Notes: generated by a model not told the origin, from the sequence alone. A stretch of 64,000 nucleotides of DNA from Tetranychus cinnabarinus (GCA_022266195.1 WHVY01000005.1:7998001-8062000); one strand, 5' to 3'; shown: positions 25,292-38,615, counted from the first letter of the stretch. Translations and numbers: made by a program.

Positions 25292-27436
25292 TTATTTTAA
25301 AGAATCATCAGCCACATCTGTGTCATTACTCAATATTGGCGAAGTCTGATATCTTTTACAAGCTTCGTCATACGATGGTGGAGGCTCATCAAAACAACTC
25401 AACTCATAGGACTGGCGTGTTGAGTTATCATCATTTCGCAATGAAATTCGAGCATCATTTTCTCCATCTGTAATTGCACCGTTTGAAGTATTAGTTGTAT
25501 CTGAATTACTAAATCCCGTCTCTGATAATCTCAATCGAATACTTGATTCTTGGCATAGTGATGATTCGGTATTTGCGTTATCATAGCAAACACAATGGTA
25601 CATGAAGGCTAAGCAGCAAGGTATGCTGATGAGTAAGGCAATTAAAACCAGGACGACCCAAAGAGCCGCTGATGACAGCATTGTGAAAAATGCACCAAAA
25701 GATGATCTTTGTTGAAATGAGGCTTTTGAATGATGAGCATGGCGCAAACATGAAAAGAAAGGAAACAAGGAAAATTAAATTAATAAATAAGCTTAAATAA
25801 ATGATGATTAGTAAAATGATCAACTGGTTCAATCAACCTTTCAAGAGTACAATTACTTTTATCAATATTTTCTTCCTTTTTTCTCTAACGATTGTTCAAT
25901 TGGAGTGCAATTGTGAAAACTAGTTTGGCTACTTATTTAGAAACAATTGACTCTCCCGCCCTTTTTATATCAAATCATTTTGTATAAATGAAGTAACAAA
26001 TTTGCAAATTTGTATCCTTCAAATTACAAATAAGGTTGAAATTATTAAAATTTATAGCTGTCTCAATACAGGATATAGGCATGGGTTGACTACTAAACTG
26101 TAACGATCAAAGCTTGTTGATTCTTTTCCTTAATCCATATCAATATTCGCTCTATTGATAACTCAGCTTGTTACATAACATGAAAACTGAAAGGGAATAA
26201 TGAAAGGTCAAACAATATATGGAAAATTTAAACAATACTGCTGAATTGTAAGCTGGAAATTTTGATTGTTTGCTAACAAGTTTCAAATGTACCGGTTGAT
26301 CTATCCTCTAAAACAGGTATTTTGTTGATCAATTCAATAGGAAATGGAAAATTAACAGCTTCACAACTCTATCACTCTTTCATGATTGAACCAGTATGCG
26401 TAAGGTTAGTTGAGAGATATTGAAGAAAATTTTACTCACCATGAATGCACTTCATAATGTATGGATCATACGTGAAATTAGATTTACAATTACACTGATT
26501 GGAATCACAGATAGAATTGGTGTCCGAAAATCCGCATTCTCCGTCGGATGAACACTTATCACCATGAGATTTGTTACGTTTACATTGATGTGGACCAACA
26601 ACTACAGGAGTCTCAGGTCTACATTGACAAATCTTGTTATCATCACAGTATATATGTAAATTAGGAGGCCAACATATTCCCAATAAATTACACGGTTGAC
26701 CAATATGAGCCAAACTTGAAGGAACATCTAACATAACGAGAAACAAAATGTGATGACTAAATAGAAGAGCCATTTTGATGAACATTAACACATGATCAAC
26801 TTGAACAAGATTAACTTTGATTTTACACGGAAAAAAGACTTGTTTCAATAATCTCCTTTCATTTGCAAAAAATGCACCTGTTTAAAACATTCACGGTCTA
26901 AATTGATAAAAACAAGTTCTATTAGATTTCTCAAGTCATATGTCAAAGATTGAAAATAACTGTAGATCTCTAACCCAAGGATAACTAAATATACAGGTAA
27001 ATGTCGATAATCTATTGAACGAAACTTCGTAAACCTTCAAGCGATGAAATTAGTAAGCTAAATTTGCTAAAGTTTATTACAAAAGCTTTTACAAGCTTAA
27101 TTTACTAGAAATCAAAATACTTTTTTGACAAAATAGACCAACGCCATCTCTTGGTTCTATCATTTTGTCATCTTGAAACAAACTAGAATTCATAAACTCT
27201 TTTCTATTCAAAATGATTTATTCAACGGAAAAATCAAAAAATATCTTGTCAAGCTACTTAAAACCAGAAAGAATTAAGTGAACAGTTTTGATTGGCAACA
27301 GAAAATGAATAAATAAGAAACAACTTAATATTTTACCTGTTAATAATAATGTTAAGATGATAGGTAGTTGAAGGAGCAGATTCTGACACAATTGGTAGAA
27401 ACTGAGATTAAAATAAAGTGAACTTATCTTAACCAT
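25292..27436 (-). CDS. Single-pass membrane protein with cysteine-rich EB-like ectodomain and cytoplasmic PPxY motif
   Basis: Three exons, 27337-27436, 26440-26727 and 25292-25722, join with GT-AG borders and matching phases to give 272 residues with a TAA stop. Residues 1 to about 40 are a signal peptide (LLLQLPIILTLLLT core). Residues about 46-127 hold many cysteines in EB-module-like spacing (CQCRPET, CSSDGECGFSD, CNCKSNFTYD), including an N-glycosylation site. A membrane segment follows at about 146-170 (LWVVLVLIALLIS), then a juxtamembrane Cys cluster and a Ser/Asn/Asp-rich tail with DEPPPSYDEACKRY (PPPSY about 243-247). PPxY motifs bind WW domains, notably of Nedd4-family ubiquitin ligases, so the tail may control trafficking or turnover. 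The overall design, a small cysteine-rich receptor or adaptor, is seen in arthropods, but I do not recognise the specific gene and infer no ligand. The first exon is the least certain part; an ATG inside the extended second-exon frame is an alternative start. Confidence 0.75.
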
Positions 27437-28135
27437 TGTATAACAAAATTTATCAAATTTAAAAAAATGGAAACCAATAAAAGTAGATCAATAAAGTATT
27501 TGGACGAATTAAAAACAAGAAAGCTAATTTTCAAACATTAATCAATCGTGTCACAGTTGAAGCTTGGTTGAATTGCTCGATACATTCTGGACAATCAAAC
27601 TAAATATTTACAGGAAAAATATTAAACATGGGAATTAGAATAATTAGTTAAACTGAAGAAAAGTATGGACGATTAAGTGTTTAAAGCTCGATGCAACTAT
27701 TGTATCATTCATAGTGAATTGAAAAATACCAAAGCTTTCATCAGTTTTCTGTAACTGTGTTTCAGTTTACATGTGGCTCCCTCAATCGAAAGCGCCTTTT
27801 TTGAATTTCATAATTTTATTAAACATTTTAAATGCACGATCAAGATTTTTGATGATACAATCAAATCAAAAAAAATAAATAAACTACAGTTTTCTTTTTC
27901 CTTTTAGATTTTTATTAAGATGAACATGAAATAATTTAAATGATATCGATGTTGGTGGGATTATAAGAAGTCTGGACATTAAATAATACATTGAGATGTT
28001 GTTGATGTTTAATCAAAAACAAACAATCAATTTTGTTAGGAAGCTCGCCAAAATGTAAGTTTGTAAGTAAGTAGAGATGATGAAGACAAAAAGTGTCTTT
28101 TATCGATTTACCCGAATGCGTCTCATGGCAGCCAT
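27437..28135. other. Intergenic spacer, nothing recognised
   Basis: About 700 bp between the membrane-protein start and the 3' end of the neuropeptide gene. AT-rich. The open frame at 28077-28262 (+) is the antisense shadow of the neuropeptide's second exon. Confidence 0.6.
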
Positions 28136-28547
28136 TTACTTCGCTTTGAAAAGATCCTTCACCTTTTGTATTAGACTATTGGCATCGGACTCTGGTAACA
28201 CAGCAATCGCACATTTTTCAAATATTGAATTATTGAAACAATTGGATCTGAAGATGAAATAACAAAGTAAAGATTTAATACACATTTTGAATCTAGAAGA
28301 CTCGACAAAATTAGGAATAAACGATAACTTACTTGCATTCAGCGTGTAAATGAACGTCTTTGTACATTTCCAAGCAGACTTCACAGACACGATCACAACG
28401 AGCATAAAGGGATAAATCAAATTTACCATCACAATGATCTTTGAAGCTTCTTTTATGCAAATGAATATTCATACTCGATGAAAGCGTTTGGATTACAAAC
28501 ATTGAGATTATGATGAAGATGGTTGCTTTGACTTTTAATGCGGACAT
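28136..28547 (-). CDS. ITP: CHH/ion-transport-peptide family neuropeptide precursor
   Basis: Two exons, 28333-28547 and 28136-28247, join in phase 2 (donor GTAAGT, acceptor TTCAG) to give 108 residues. Residues 1-24 are a signal peptide (ATIFIIISMFVIQTLSS). A short linker ends in a KR processing site at 32-33, and the mature peptide starts SFKDHC and runs 75 residues, the usual CHH/ITP length. The six family cysteines are at 39, 55, 58, 71, 75 and 84, with the diagnostic pieces SLYARxDRVCEVC and SNCF. In the family these form three disulfides (1-5, 2-4, 3-6). Family members are secreted hormones acting on ion and water balance, metabolism or moulting. Here an extra cysteine at 51 replaces the usual Leu in ARLDR. 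There is no Gly-Lys amidation signal at the C-terminus. The intron position within the mature domain suits the family. The same fold has been recruited as a venom peptide in some spiders, so a non-hormonal role cannot be excluded. Confidence 0.9.
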
Positions 28548-28770
28548 TTTTCGAGTTTACTTCAATATCGATTCCTCCGACGATTTTGGTTTTAGTTGAT
28601 TTCTGATGATAATATTGATCTAAGTAAAGAACAAGATAAATTTGGGAAAATTGAATATTGCCATGAAATACACAATTAAAAGACAACTTGTCCACTCGAA
28701 GATTGTAAGTGAAAGTTTGAACTGGATGAAAAGGTGCTAAGAAGCTATTATCAATATTTTATTTCAAGAG

Positions 28771-28980
28771 ATGAAGGTGGATTTGTGTGGCTTAATCTGG
28801 TTAATTCAACATTCAAAACACTCCTCCCTCTTTGTATTCGCAATAACTGATTGGAAACCGTTGGAATTAGAACGAGGTAATCACCCGCTGAGACACTCGC
28901 ACATTATCAGAGGAAATGCAGTCTTGACTAGAAGTTTCAAGCTAATTTATCAGCCAAAAGAGGGACCCAAGAATTGTTAA
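28771..28980 (+). other. Open frame of doubtful status upstream of the ITP-like gene
   Basis: 69 codons from an ATG, with fairly balanced codon use (for example HSSLFVFAITDWKPLELERG). It lies divergently from the neuropeptide gene, in what should be its promoter region. No domain, no signal peptide and no splice context. It could be a small gene or chance. Confidence 0.18.
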
Positions 28981-31900
28981 TCAATTTCAATGATCGATGG
29001 CAAAATATTCACTGAATAATGCTTTCGTATTTTCAATTGTATTGAGCAAGTGAACGATGTAATGCTTAAAAATCGAGTGAAGCTAAAGGAAGAAAACACT
29101 CATTGAACTATCCTGAAGGGATAACAAAACTGTAAGGAATCTCAGGATGACCTTAGTGACAATCGTTAGTCAAGGATAATTATCGGCTTTTAATTCAAAT
29201 ATCATTTACAACTTTTAATTGATTGCCTTGGATAGCAAAATGAAAGAATCACAATTTTTACAAGAAACATGCAAAAATGAACTATCCAGTGATTAAATGA
29301 AATAACAATCAAAGACGAAAAATTAGACTCAATAAATAGTGAAAATAAGACAAATTGTCAACTTTTTATTGTGGCAATAATGGATGAATGAATTGAATAA
29401 CGACTTGTTCCTGATAATATAAAATATATCCGATTATGGATTCGCTTCAAGTGTAAAGGTAAAAATAGATTAAATTGTCGTTTCACAAGTTCAAATGAAA
29501 TCTAATTGCTACAATTATATAGAGTGTTTGCTTAATCAATCAGTTTCTGATCATCTTATCTTGCTATCAATTAAGGCATTAAAATAAATGAAAGATTAAC
29601 CCAGAAATTGAGTAAAATATGATTCAAGGTGGATGAACCAGTGATAAGTCACAAGATCTCGAACTTGATTTATATTGAAGAGTCAATAACGTTCATCTTT
29701 AGCCTAATCAATGGTTCATCTTCATCGTCTTCTCAATCAATTCTTGATTCACATTTAACCCAAGGTTTACTATTTAAGGACAATTTAACCCTTGAGTTAA
29801 TTTTTCTCGTTTTATCATCTTTTCTTTCTAATTATCTAATTAATTTGCTTCCGGATTACCCTGAATTGAGACTTCCTTGAAACAATAACATCATGGAGTA
29901 ATATCTTACAGCATTTCTCAGGCAATCACATAATCACAAGAACCTTCAGTTTCATCATTATTATTAGAAGCGTTAACAATTCACAAAAGCTAATTCATTG
30001 TGGTTAACCTTTTTCTTTTAATTGCTATTAATATTAAATTAACTTTACTCAATTTTAAGTCAACCTTGTCAGATAATTAGCTTAACCAAAAGGTAAAAAT
30101 GTTAAGCAATTGGAAAATCAGAAGAAATTTGAGCGAAGTTGTTAATTTATTTAAATGTAAAAATCAATATGACTTACCAATCAAGGTTGGTTCGATGGTT
30201 GTGTCAAGCTAAAGACGATTTCAATTGATTACTGAATGAAGGATTTAAGTAACTGATGGTTTAATCACAAGTTAAATTGTTTAACATTTACCAAAGTTGG
30301 TTTGTCGTTGATCAATGGCAAGTTATCTAGAGCAGTGTTGGTTCCAATGGTCATCTGTTTGGACAAACTGTCCTTTTATACCTGAATTTTGACTATACTG
30401 CGGGCATATCAGAGTTACTTATAATATATGTTTTAAATAAGCTGAATTTATTTCCACGAGCAAATGGCCTACGCTGATATTTATTGACAAAAATACTAAA
30501 TTATAATTCATCTGGCAATTGTCAGATCAGTGTGATGTCTTCCTGTTAACAGTAATCATAAAGATGAAAATAATGTTCAAAATACTCTTAATAATAGCCA
30601 TAATTATACATATGTAACGATGATAAACATATTTATAAACTAATCTAATAGCCTAATGATTACTTTGAATGGACAATTTTGTTTACAAAAGCAAACATTA
30701 ACGATATATAATTAAACATCGTTCTTTGATACGAACTTATGGAAAATGTTCATTACGATTGAAAATTGGAAAATCAAATGTTTAATATTTCGAAGCAACT
30801 CCATCAATCGACTATTCAATAGATTTGCATTTGATCAAGTCAATGGTTTTCAATGGTAATATTGAGATTGAATGAATTTTCTGAGATGCCCGATAAACGG
30901 CTTTTGTATAAATTGGTAATCATTTGTAATTATTATCAGGTTATTTGTCTTAAGATTGTCTTCGATATCCTCAAGTTGGGGGAGTTTAATTGATGATCTT
31001 AGTTGATTTTTATTGTAATTACTTGTTTCTCATATGAATACATCCATTAATTGCAATAAAATACAAATGTGGAGGCATTACTAAATATCAAGTACTAAGC
31101 CATTTAACTTCCCAGGAGTTGGCTCGTGTAAAATTTAACATCTAACACTGAATTATGTGATACAAAGGTTTGAGTTAATTAAGGTTAATAATTTGATAAT
31201 TGAACAGTGATGGCCAATAGTAGGCGAAAAATTGAAATGTCAACCTAAATTATTTTTAATGTTTTTGATTATTAGTTTGGGCAAATGAATGATGTTAATT
31301 TATCTCTTTTCATTCATTTCAATTCCTAACAAATTAGACATTTTAACTGTGAGATTATTCATCCCAGTAATATTAGTATTATTTACCCAAAGTGGTCATT
31401 ATTTTTGCCTTTGGTTTTTCATTCATTTTAAAATGATGTGTATTTGTTTGTTAGATTGTGCGTGTGTGTAAGCCACAGGAATTAGATTCACAACAAATTT
31501 AGATCACCTTTTATAAATTCAAATTGTTTGACGGATTTTTGACAAATTAAAGCTAATCTTTGACTGATTATCACCCACTGTAACCTGATTAAAGTTACTA
31601 GAGTTTGAAGGTTTTATTGATTGAATATATGGTCAAATCCAAGTCCATGTTAATAATTTATTTTTGCAATAGTTTAATGTCGTTTGTTATAGATCAATAT
31701 GATCACATTACGAATTTTAATTCGATTAAATCATGTATATACACTCAATGAAAAAGAATCAAAAATAATACATATATTTCCATCAATTAGATACAATTAA
31801 AGTTTTGTTTGATTGCTACTACAGACTAAATAAAGAGTATTATTTTGTCTTATTGGATTCAAGGGTAACTCGATAATAACATGTGTTGATGCACATTCAT

Positions 31901-32721
31901 GAGTTTCATTGAATAGATTTCATGTGCATACAGTTGTAGATTAACACTTTTAAGATTAGGCCGTATTTAGAAAAAAACAAAGAAGATTGGAATAAGTGCA
32001 ATCGTGATTCGTTATTATTTGACAAAAAAACAATGGTCCAAGAGAGAACATAAGTTCTGAAATTAAAGCAATTTTTACATCCTTTACATGGGTTAACATT
32101 CGTCATCTCCAAACAAAACAAAAAAAAAGGAAATTGATTAAAATCAAAAACATAGCAAAACGATAAATCTCTCTTTTGCATCTTAAAGTTTAGTTGATTT
32201 TTTGTTACTTGAGATTTTAAATAGATTTTACAAGCTGAAAGATGAATCGAAGTTATGATAAAAAATGAAGATGACGATTACGATGAATGGTGATGCTTTT
32301 CAGCAGATGAAATCTTTTCAGAACCTTGTTTTTTTAGATGTGCGCTTTACATGAGATCAATTAACAAGATTTTATGCCCAAGCTTATGTAGTATAACATA
32401 AGCTTCGTCTAGACTTTGAATGTTTCATATTCCATTCTTTTCTTCACATGATTTACGAGGTTGATTAATGAAGAAAACGAAGTATTCGATAAATAAACAG
32501 GCCATTTCATGAATTTGGATCATTTTTATCTGACTTGTTTCGAAAGCAATCTCGAAAGGGCATCCAAAATGGTTTCAAAATAAGATTCGAAAAAGTGAAA
32601 ACAGAAATTGATGTTTTTGCCAACTTTTGCGTATAAAACACTTTACAATATTTGCTTTTCTTTCTATGGTACATTAAAATCATTTTTTGACTGTATTTTA
32701 ATTACGAGGTTGAAATTCAAA
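28981..32721. other. 3.7-kb intergenic spacer, nothing recognised
   Basis: AT-rich sequence between the ITP-like gene and the 3' end of the QSER1/PRR12-like gene. Open frames at 29629 (+), 31289 (+) and 31906 (-) are hydrophobic or polar runs without ATG or splice support. No repeats or RNA genes seen. Confidence 0.5.
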
Positions 32722-35700
32722 TCATCTTATTCGATCACATGATTGACATATTTCCTCAAATTGCTTGAATAGCTGTATGGAAAAAATAAGATGGATTAAT
32801 AAGCAATATTCAAATTTAGATCAGTAATAAATGATGATATAAGAAAAATTCATCATCAGAGTTTAAAGAAGGGTTAACTTACAGATTGCATCCATTCTGT
32901 GTCCTTCAAACATTCTTCTAAAATCATGGGAGAGTCTTTGTCTTCCACTCCACCCCTCACTTCCTCAACCTGGTTTACATAAATAATAAAGATACAAATT
33001 GTCAATATAATTTAAATACAATGGGAGTGATCGGCTTAGAAAAAAAACAATTGTTTAATTTTCTACCTAGCATCAAGAAAATAATATTCAACCATTAAAT
33101 CAACTCACCTTTTCACGGCACTTTGTAAAAAAGTTGTATTTCTGATGATGAAGATTAGAGAATAGAGCGACTTTTTCTTTACATTCATCACAAGCTGCAT
33201 ATTTTGTTTGTTTGATATCTACTGGCTCCTTTGTTTCAAGGGTAACCTGGTCATACATCTTACCAGTAAAATTCAAAATTTGAGTGCTCCAGTTATCGTG
33301 GCAAAGCTGCAAGAGTAATGAAAGCATTGGATTAGTAAATACATAAATGTAAGAAATTATTCACTTTTGCAAGTGTATTCAAACAAATAAACAGATTCAG
33401 ATTTTTCTGGATAAGTTACAGTAAAGAAGCAAATAATATCAATAAATTAATCAATAGCCTTTCAATCTCTTTGCTTTTGATAGTTATTTTCATTCATTTT
33501 ATCATTTTGCTCAACAAGTAGCACTCGCTGTGTACATAGGCTATTTCAAGTTACTGAGATTATCTGGTACTTTACTGCAATTGTAAATTGATGATTAACT
33601 TACTCGACATCTCAAGTCACCAATTTGAGATTGAGGGATAACATTAAAGCTTGAGAAGATTTCAACACATTTCACAATGTGAGCGTCCCATTTAACTTTG
33701 GTAAAGAAACGTGATTTCTTTTTAATACAATAATCATCGATGGCTTGAATATGCGAAAGAAAATATTCGTCTGTAAATTAAAAGAAAAAAATATAGATAT
33801 TAATATCATCGTCAATTCAGTATCAATATAAGATAAATAAGGGAAAAGAGCTCACCATTTTCTTTAATTATTTCGGAAATAAAATTAGCATCTAAGGCTT
33901 GACTTATTAATGTTTGAATGAAAACTTCAAAATCGGCTTGATGTTGGAAATTGTTTGCTGGCTTATCTTCGGGTGCTTTCAATTTTTCAACAATAATTTC
34001 TCCATTGGAGATAATATTTGGACCATTAACAGATCTCCTCTCTGAGTCAAGTTTCTCATAATTAATATTATTGCGAGTTAAACCAAGTTTTTCAACAACA
34101 ATTTTTGTACGATTACAGCCAACTATTCTTACATCGACACCAGTGTAACGTTGTTTAACAGTTGGATTCCACGCAGAATACTATAAAAAAAGAATTAACG
34201 TATTAAAAAGTGTGCTTAAACAGGTTAATGTGCTCAATTAAAAATTCACTATCAAATAATTAAAATTATTTGCATTGCAATGATAATCAATGATTAAGTG
34301 AAAGAAAGTAAAAATTATTCAACTACCGAAGTGCACAATTTACCGAAAATTAAACTTCAAGAACGAGTAAAAAAGCTAAATAATAGTTCATCTTACAATT
34401 CATAGGTAAATAACTAATTTGTCGTCTTAGAGGTGAAGAAGTTAGCTGGAAAATCAGAATATCAGAAACACTTGAGATAGTATTAAGTGAAACTAGAGTA
34501 GTATTTAAACAAACATATGAATCTTGAAACACTATATAAGAGTAAATCAAGAATATTACATCAACTTAAAGGGTGCACAATGTCACCCAAAGGTTGAAAT
34601 GAAATAAAAATTAATAAAATCAAACTAGCTAAACTAATTAAGCTACTGCTTAAATTTCTCCATATTTTTTGACTAGTCGTTTCTAAATCTTAAGCCTATG
34701 GTCATTTCATGATTAGTGAATTTTAAATCGTCAATTTGAATGAAATTAAATTTACCGAGGATGTGTTTGTGTAAACAATTTGACCATCTTGTTCACTTGG
34801 CTCGAAGCGTTGTAACAAGCTTTTGCCCTCAATCCTCCAGATCATTGGAAGTTCAGATTCAGTCTCGTCCAGCGAAACAACAAAATCTCCAGTTCTCATC
34901 AAACCTTCTCTGATGGTAAGTGCTTTCTTGTCTTGTGATCGTCTTCTAGGTGTATTAGTTGCAGTGCTTTGCATTAAAACGTTTTGATTAGTTAAATTTT
35001 TAATTAAACTGGCATGATGAGCATGCTGGTTTTGAATTGCAGTTGTTTGTTGTAAGTGAGTTTGTGGCGGTTGAGTTATGGCGGTTGATGTTATATTTGC
35101 TGTAGTTGGTGGATTAGCTATGATGATTGAAGCATTTAAGGTATTAGTCTGAATTGGAACAATGGTTGTCAATGTATTTGTTGGGGCCGGGTTATTAATT
35201 ACACACGATCGCACAGATAACTCTTTTTTACTTTGATTAGATACTGGTGTTGATTTTTTACTAATACTAACTATATTAATGGTATTAGTAATGGTTTTGT
35301 TGGAGGATTGAGATAATGACGATGAAGAAGGATTAGATGAAGGTAAAATTTCTTGAACAATTATAGATGGTACTTTGGAGGAATCTTTGTGTATTTTTTG
35401 AGATTGGTGATTGGATGTATTTGGATGAAAATTTGAATTATTCATATTACTATTGTTAAACTGCTTTTTGTCCATTGAGCCAGATATTTTCATTACTTTC
35501 TCTTCTATTTTTATCTTATTACATTCTAATTGTTGGTTAACGGCACTAAGACGTGGACTAATAATGTTGATTATTTCTGTTTTATCACTAATATTTAGTT
35601 TAGTCGAGGCAGTATTTCCAGTAAAACTTTGATTAACCTTCATTTTTGATTTAAGTGTAACTTTTTTGTTTATAGTAACTGAACAGCTGTTGTTGCTTGC

Positions 35701-38260
35701 AAATTTTTCCGATACTTTTTTCTTCGAATTTTCCAAGTTGATTTTTTTCACTTTTTTCGTAGAAGGGTGAGTTGGACTATCAGGAAACTCGTATTCATCT
35801 AGAATTGATTTCTGATCTTTCGAATCTTCCAGTTTACGCTTCTTCGTTCCTTTAAAATTGGTTTTTATTTCAGAGTCAGGGATATTATTCAAAGTCGTAA
35901 TTGTAGTATTAGTGGTAGGTCGCATCTTGAAAAATTTCCCTTCATGATCCTTTAAATCTCCCGACTTTTTAAGGCTTGTCACTTCAACAGATTTACAAGT
36001 TGTATGAGACAATAATGACTTGTTTGATATTTTGTTTAGATCGTCAGTATGGATAGGAACAATATTAATCATTGAGTTGTATTTCTTATTACACGTCGAT
36101 TGCTGTCCTTGCATCATTTTTTGTTGACAAAATATTTTTGATTTAGACTCTTTTGATTTTTTCTTCTTTTTCGCCAGACCACTTTCATTATTCAACTTAT
36201 TTTCAACATTATTTATATCATTGCCAATATCAGATGTCATTGGAGGAGTTAATCGTTGTTGATTGTTAGGTATGAAATCGGTTTGATACCCTTTCGAGTT
36301 AGAGACCGTTGCTGACTTGATTGTAATTTGGTCATCTGAAATGGCACAAGTACTTGTTAAAATAGATTCATTAACACAAGGAACATTGACAACGGCCACA
36401 GATTCCGATTGAACCATACAACTTGATACTGATGAAGTTGTCATAGTTGGTTGGGTTGCTGAAGATGTCGAAGATAGAGGTACTTGTGGTTGTTGAGGTC
36501 TATCCAGAAGAATTTCATTAGATTCATTAGAATTAACCATTTGTGGACAAGAGTTAGAGTGATCGGAATTATTTGAATGACTTGAATGGCGGGATCCAGT
36601 ATTAAACAATTGATCACCGAGAGCTCCATTTAGAATATCAGATTGAAGATTATTGAAAGCGAACTCAATTTCTCCAGGAAACTCGATTTCTGGCCCATTG
36701 AAAACTGAGTTCAATGTGGGTTCATTAGTAATCAAAGGATCAATGTTATTATTCAGTTGAACCTTATTAATTTCGTTACTATTGGAAATAGCATCTGAGA
36801 TCGTTGGTGCTAAATTTGGAAGGCAACTTTCACCATCCCCACTTCCAATTGGTTTTAAATTATGCTGTAGATAATTGACGGACACATTAGCAGCATTCGA
36901 ATTTGCTGCTGCAGCAGCTGCAGCTACCATGCAGGAACTATTAGAGATTACATGACCTGAAGAATTATTTCCACTTGAAACTTTTGGAGGATGATAAGGA
37001 GAGTTATTAAAATTAGTTTGATGAGATTTTGCATTATTTTGAGAGTTAACATGAAAATGTCTCATTGAATCATCCTGTGTGTTTCCTGGTTGTGGCGGCA
37101 ATTGTTGATTACCGCTAGATGGAGGAGTAGGATACGCAGATAAGCCATAGCTACATGAAGATGACTCACTTCCATGGTAAATTGCATGACTGCTTGCAAC
37201 AGAAGAAGAACGAGATGGACTATTAAGGTTTGCATTCGGACAGTAGTTGTTAGTTGTTAAATTAGACATCATCATACTACAACTACTTAAATGGTTGTTA
37301 CTCGTGATTGATGAATTACCACGAGTCTGATTAGAGCAGGAATTTGAATGACTATATTTAAAAGAGTGAGAATTATTCCCAAAACTGATGAAATCACGAG
37401 CCAAAGAATTAGGAAAATTCATAGATGAATACTGTGAAGTTGAATCGGACATTAAGAAATTGTTAAAATATGGATCAGATGCTTGATGATTTGCATGGGC
37501 AAGTTGCTTTGAAAATTGATGGTCAAATGAAGATCGCGTTGTGTTTCTTGCAGCTGCAACAGCTGCTCCTGAATAAACATTCTGAGACATAGCTTGCATC
37601 ATACCACCAAAGGAACAGGAACTATTGCTCTTATGAAGATGGTGTTGATGATGATAATAGTTATTTTCCTCGATGGAACAGAACTTATTATTGTAGTTGT
37701 TGGAAGAATTAAGATGAGAGGACATATTTTGCGAGGATGCATGAGGATGCCCATGTGGATGTGAATGAGGGTGAGGATGACCATGTGAATGTGAGTGAAG
37801 ATGAGAATGTGAGGAAGGATGAGAATGTGAGGAAGGATGAGAATGAGGATGAGAATGATGGTTAATAGTGGATCCTGAAGTCGAGTTCATCAAATTCACA
37901 GATTCATGTGGTAAAATACCAAAAGGACCAGCATCTCCTGATTGATGATTATGATTTAATGAGCCAGGATTCAAATGGTGTGTAAACAATGAACCAGCCC
38001 CAGTAACTGAAGCTGCAACAGCACTCATATCAGATGATTCAGGATGATGTCCCATGGCTGAAGGTCCATGTGGAGCTCCTGGCATACCACTATAATAACC
38101 CGGCGGTGGAGGAAATCCAGCAGTCCGCAGATTATCATTGGCTGTAGTTAAAAAAGTTGAGAAATAACATTTATTAAAAAAAATAAATAAAAAATTATCG
38201 AATTTGGGCTGGGATGAAAATACATGCATACATACCAAAGGCGGACCTTAATTCCACCAT
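32722..38260 (-). CDS. QSER1/PRR12-like nuclear protein with C-terminal DUF4211 domain
   Basis: Seven exons join without frame conflict: 38236-38260 (ATG, MVELRSAF), 34756-38141, 33856-34180, 33604-33770, 33109-33306, 32883-32969 and 32722-32772 (TGA), giving 1412 residues. The first 1130 residues are low complexity: a Pro/Gly start (GFPPPPGYYSG), a His/Ser repeat tract, long Ser/Asn/Thr regions, poly-Ala, Lys-rich nuclear-localisation-like patches (AKKKKKSKESKSK), and a TPRRRSQDKK block before the conserved part. From about residue 1095 the protein becomes ordered: RTGDFVVSLDE, PMIWRIEGKSLLQRFEP, then DEYFLSHIQAIDDYC, LCHDNWSTQ, and a CDECKEKVALFSNLHHQKY block. These match the DUF4211 region shared by vertebrate QSER1 and PRR12, chromatin-associated proteins (QSER1 protects regulatory DNA from methylation together with TET1). 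The arthropod homologue's function is not known to me. Weakest model points are the tiny first and last exons. Domain assignment is from remembered motifs. Confidence 0.82.
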
Positions 38261-38330
38261 TCCAAGACCAATTGGAAACATTAGTAGGCCCCAATTTTGA
38301 TCAATTTTAATAAAATTAAACACAAAATTT

Positions 38331-38615
38331 AATTAATTAATTTGTTAATTAGAGATAATCACAGAGCAAATTTTAAAGCTGTTGTTTCAAACAACTTGTT
38401 TGGGATCCTCCAGTAACGCTATCTAGTGCTTCTAAAATAACTTGATTTTAGTTACTTATAGAGGCGGGCGGAGTTTACTCGGATTCGCCCAACTCTGAAA
38501 TCAAGTTTTTTTAGAACCACTAGATAGCGTTACTGGAGGATCCCAAACAAGTTGTTTGAAACAACAGCTTTAAAATTTGGTCTGTGATTATCTCTAATTA
38601 ACAAATTAATTAATT
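38331..38615. repeat. 118-bp near-perfect inverted repeat (foldback element)
   Basis: Left arm 38331-38448 and right arm 38498-38615 are reverse complements with about three differences, separated by a 49-bp GC-richer spacer (GAGGCGGGCGGAG, GATTCGCCC). The ends are AATTAATTAATTTGTTAATT. A transcript would form a long hairpin. It sits 71 bp upstream of the QSER1/PRR12-like start codon, and the right arm abuts the inverted partial copy of that gene. It could be a foldback/MITE-type element or the footprint of an inversion-duplication event. Confidence 0.9.
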
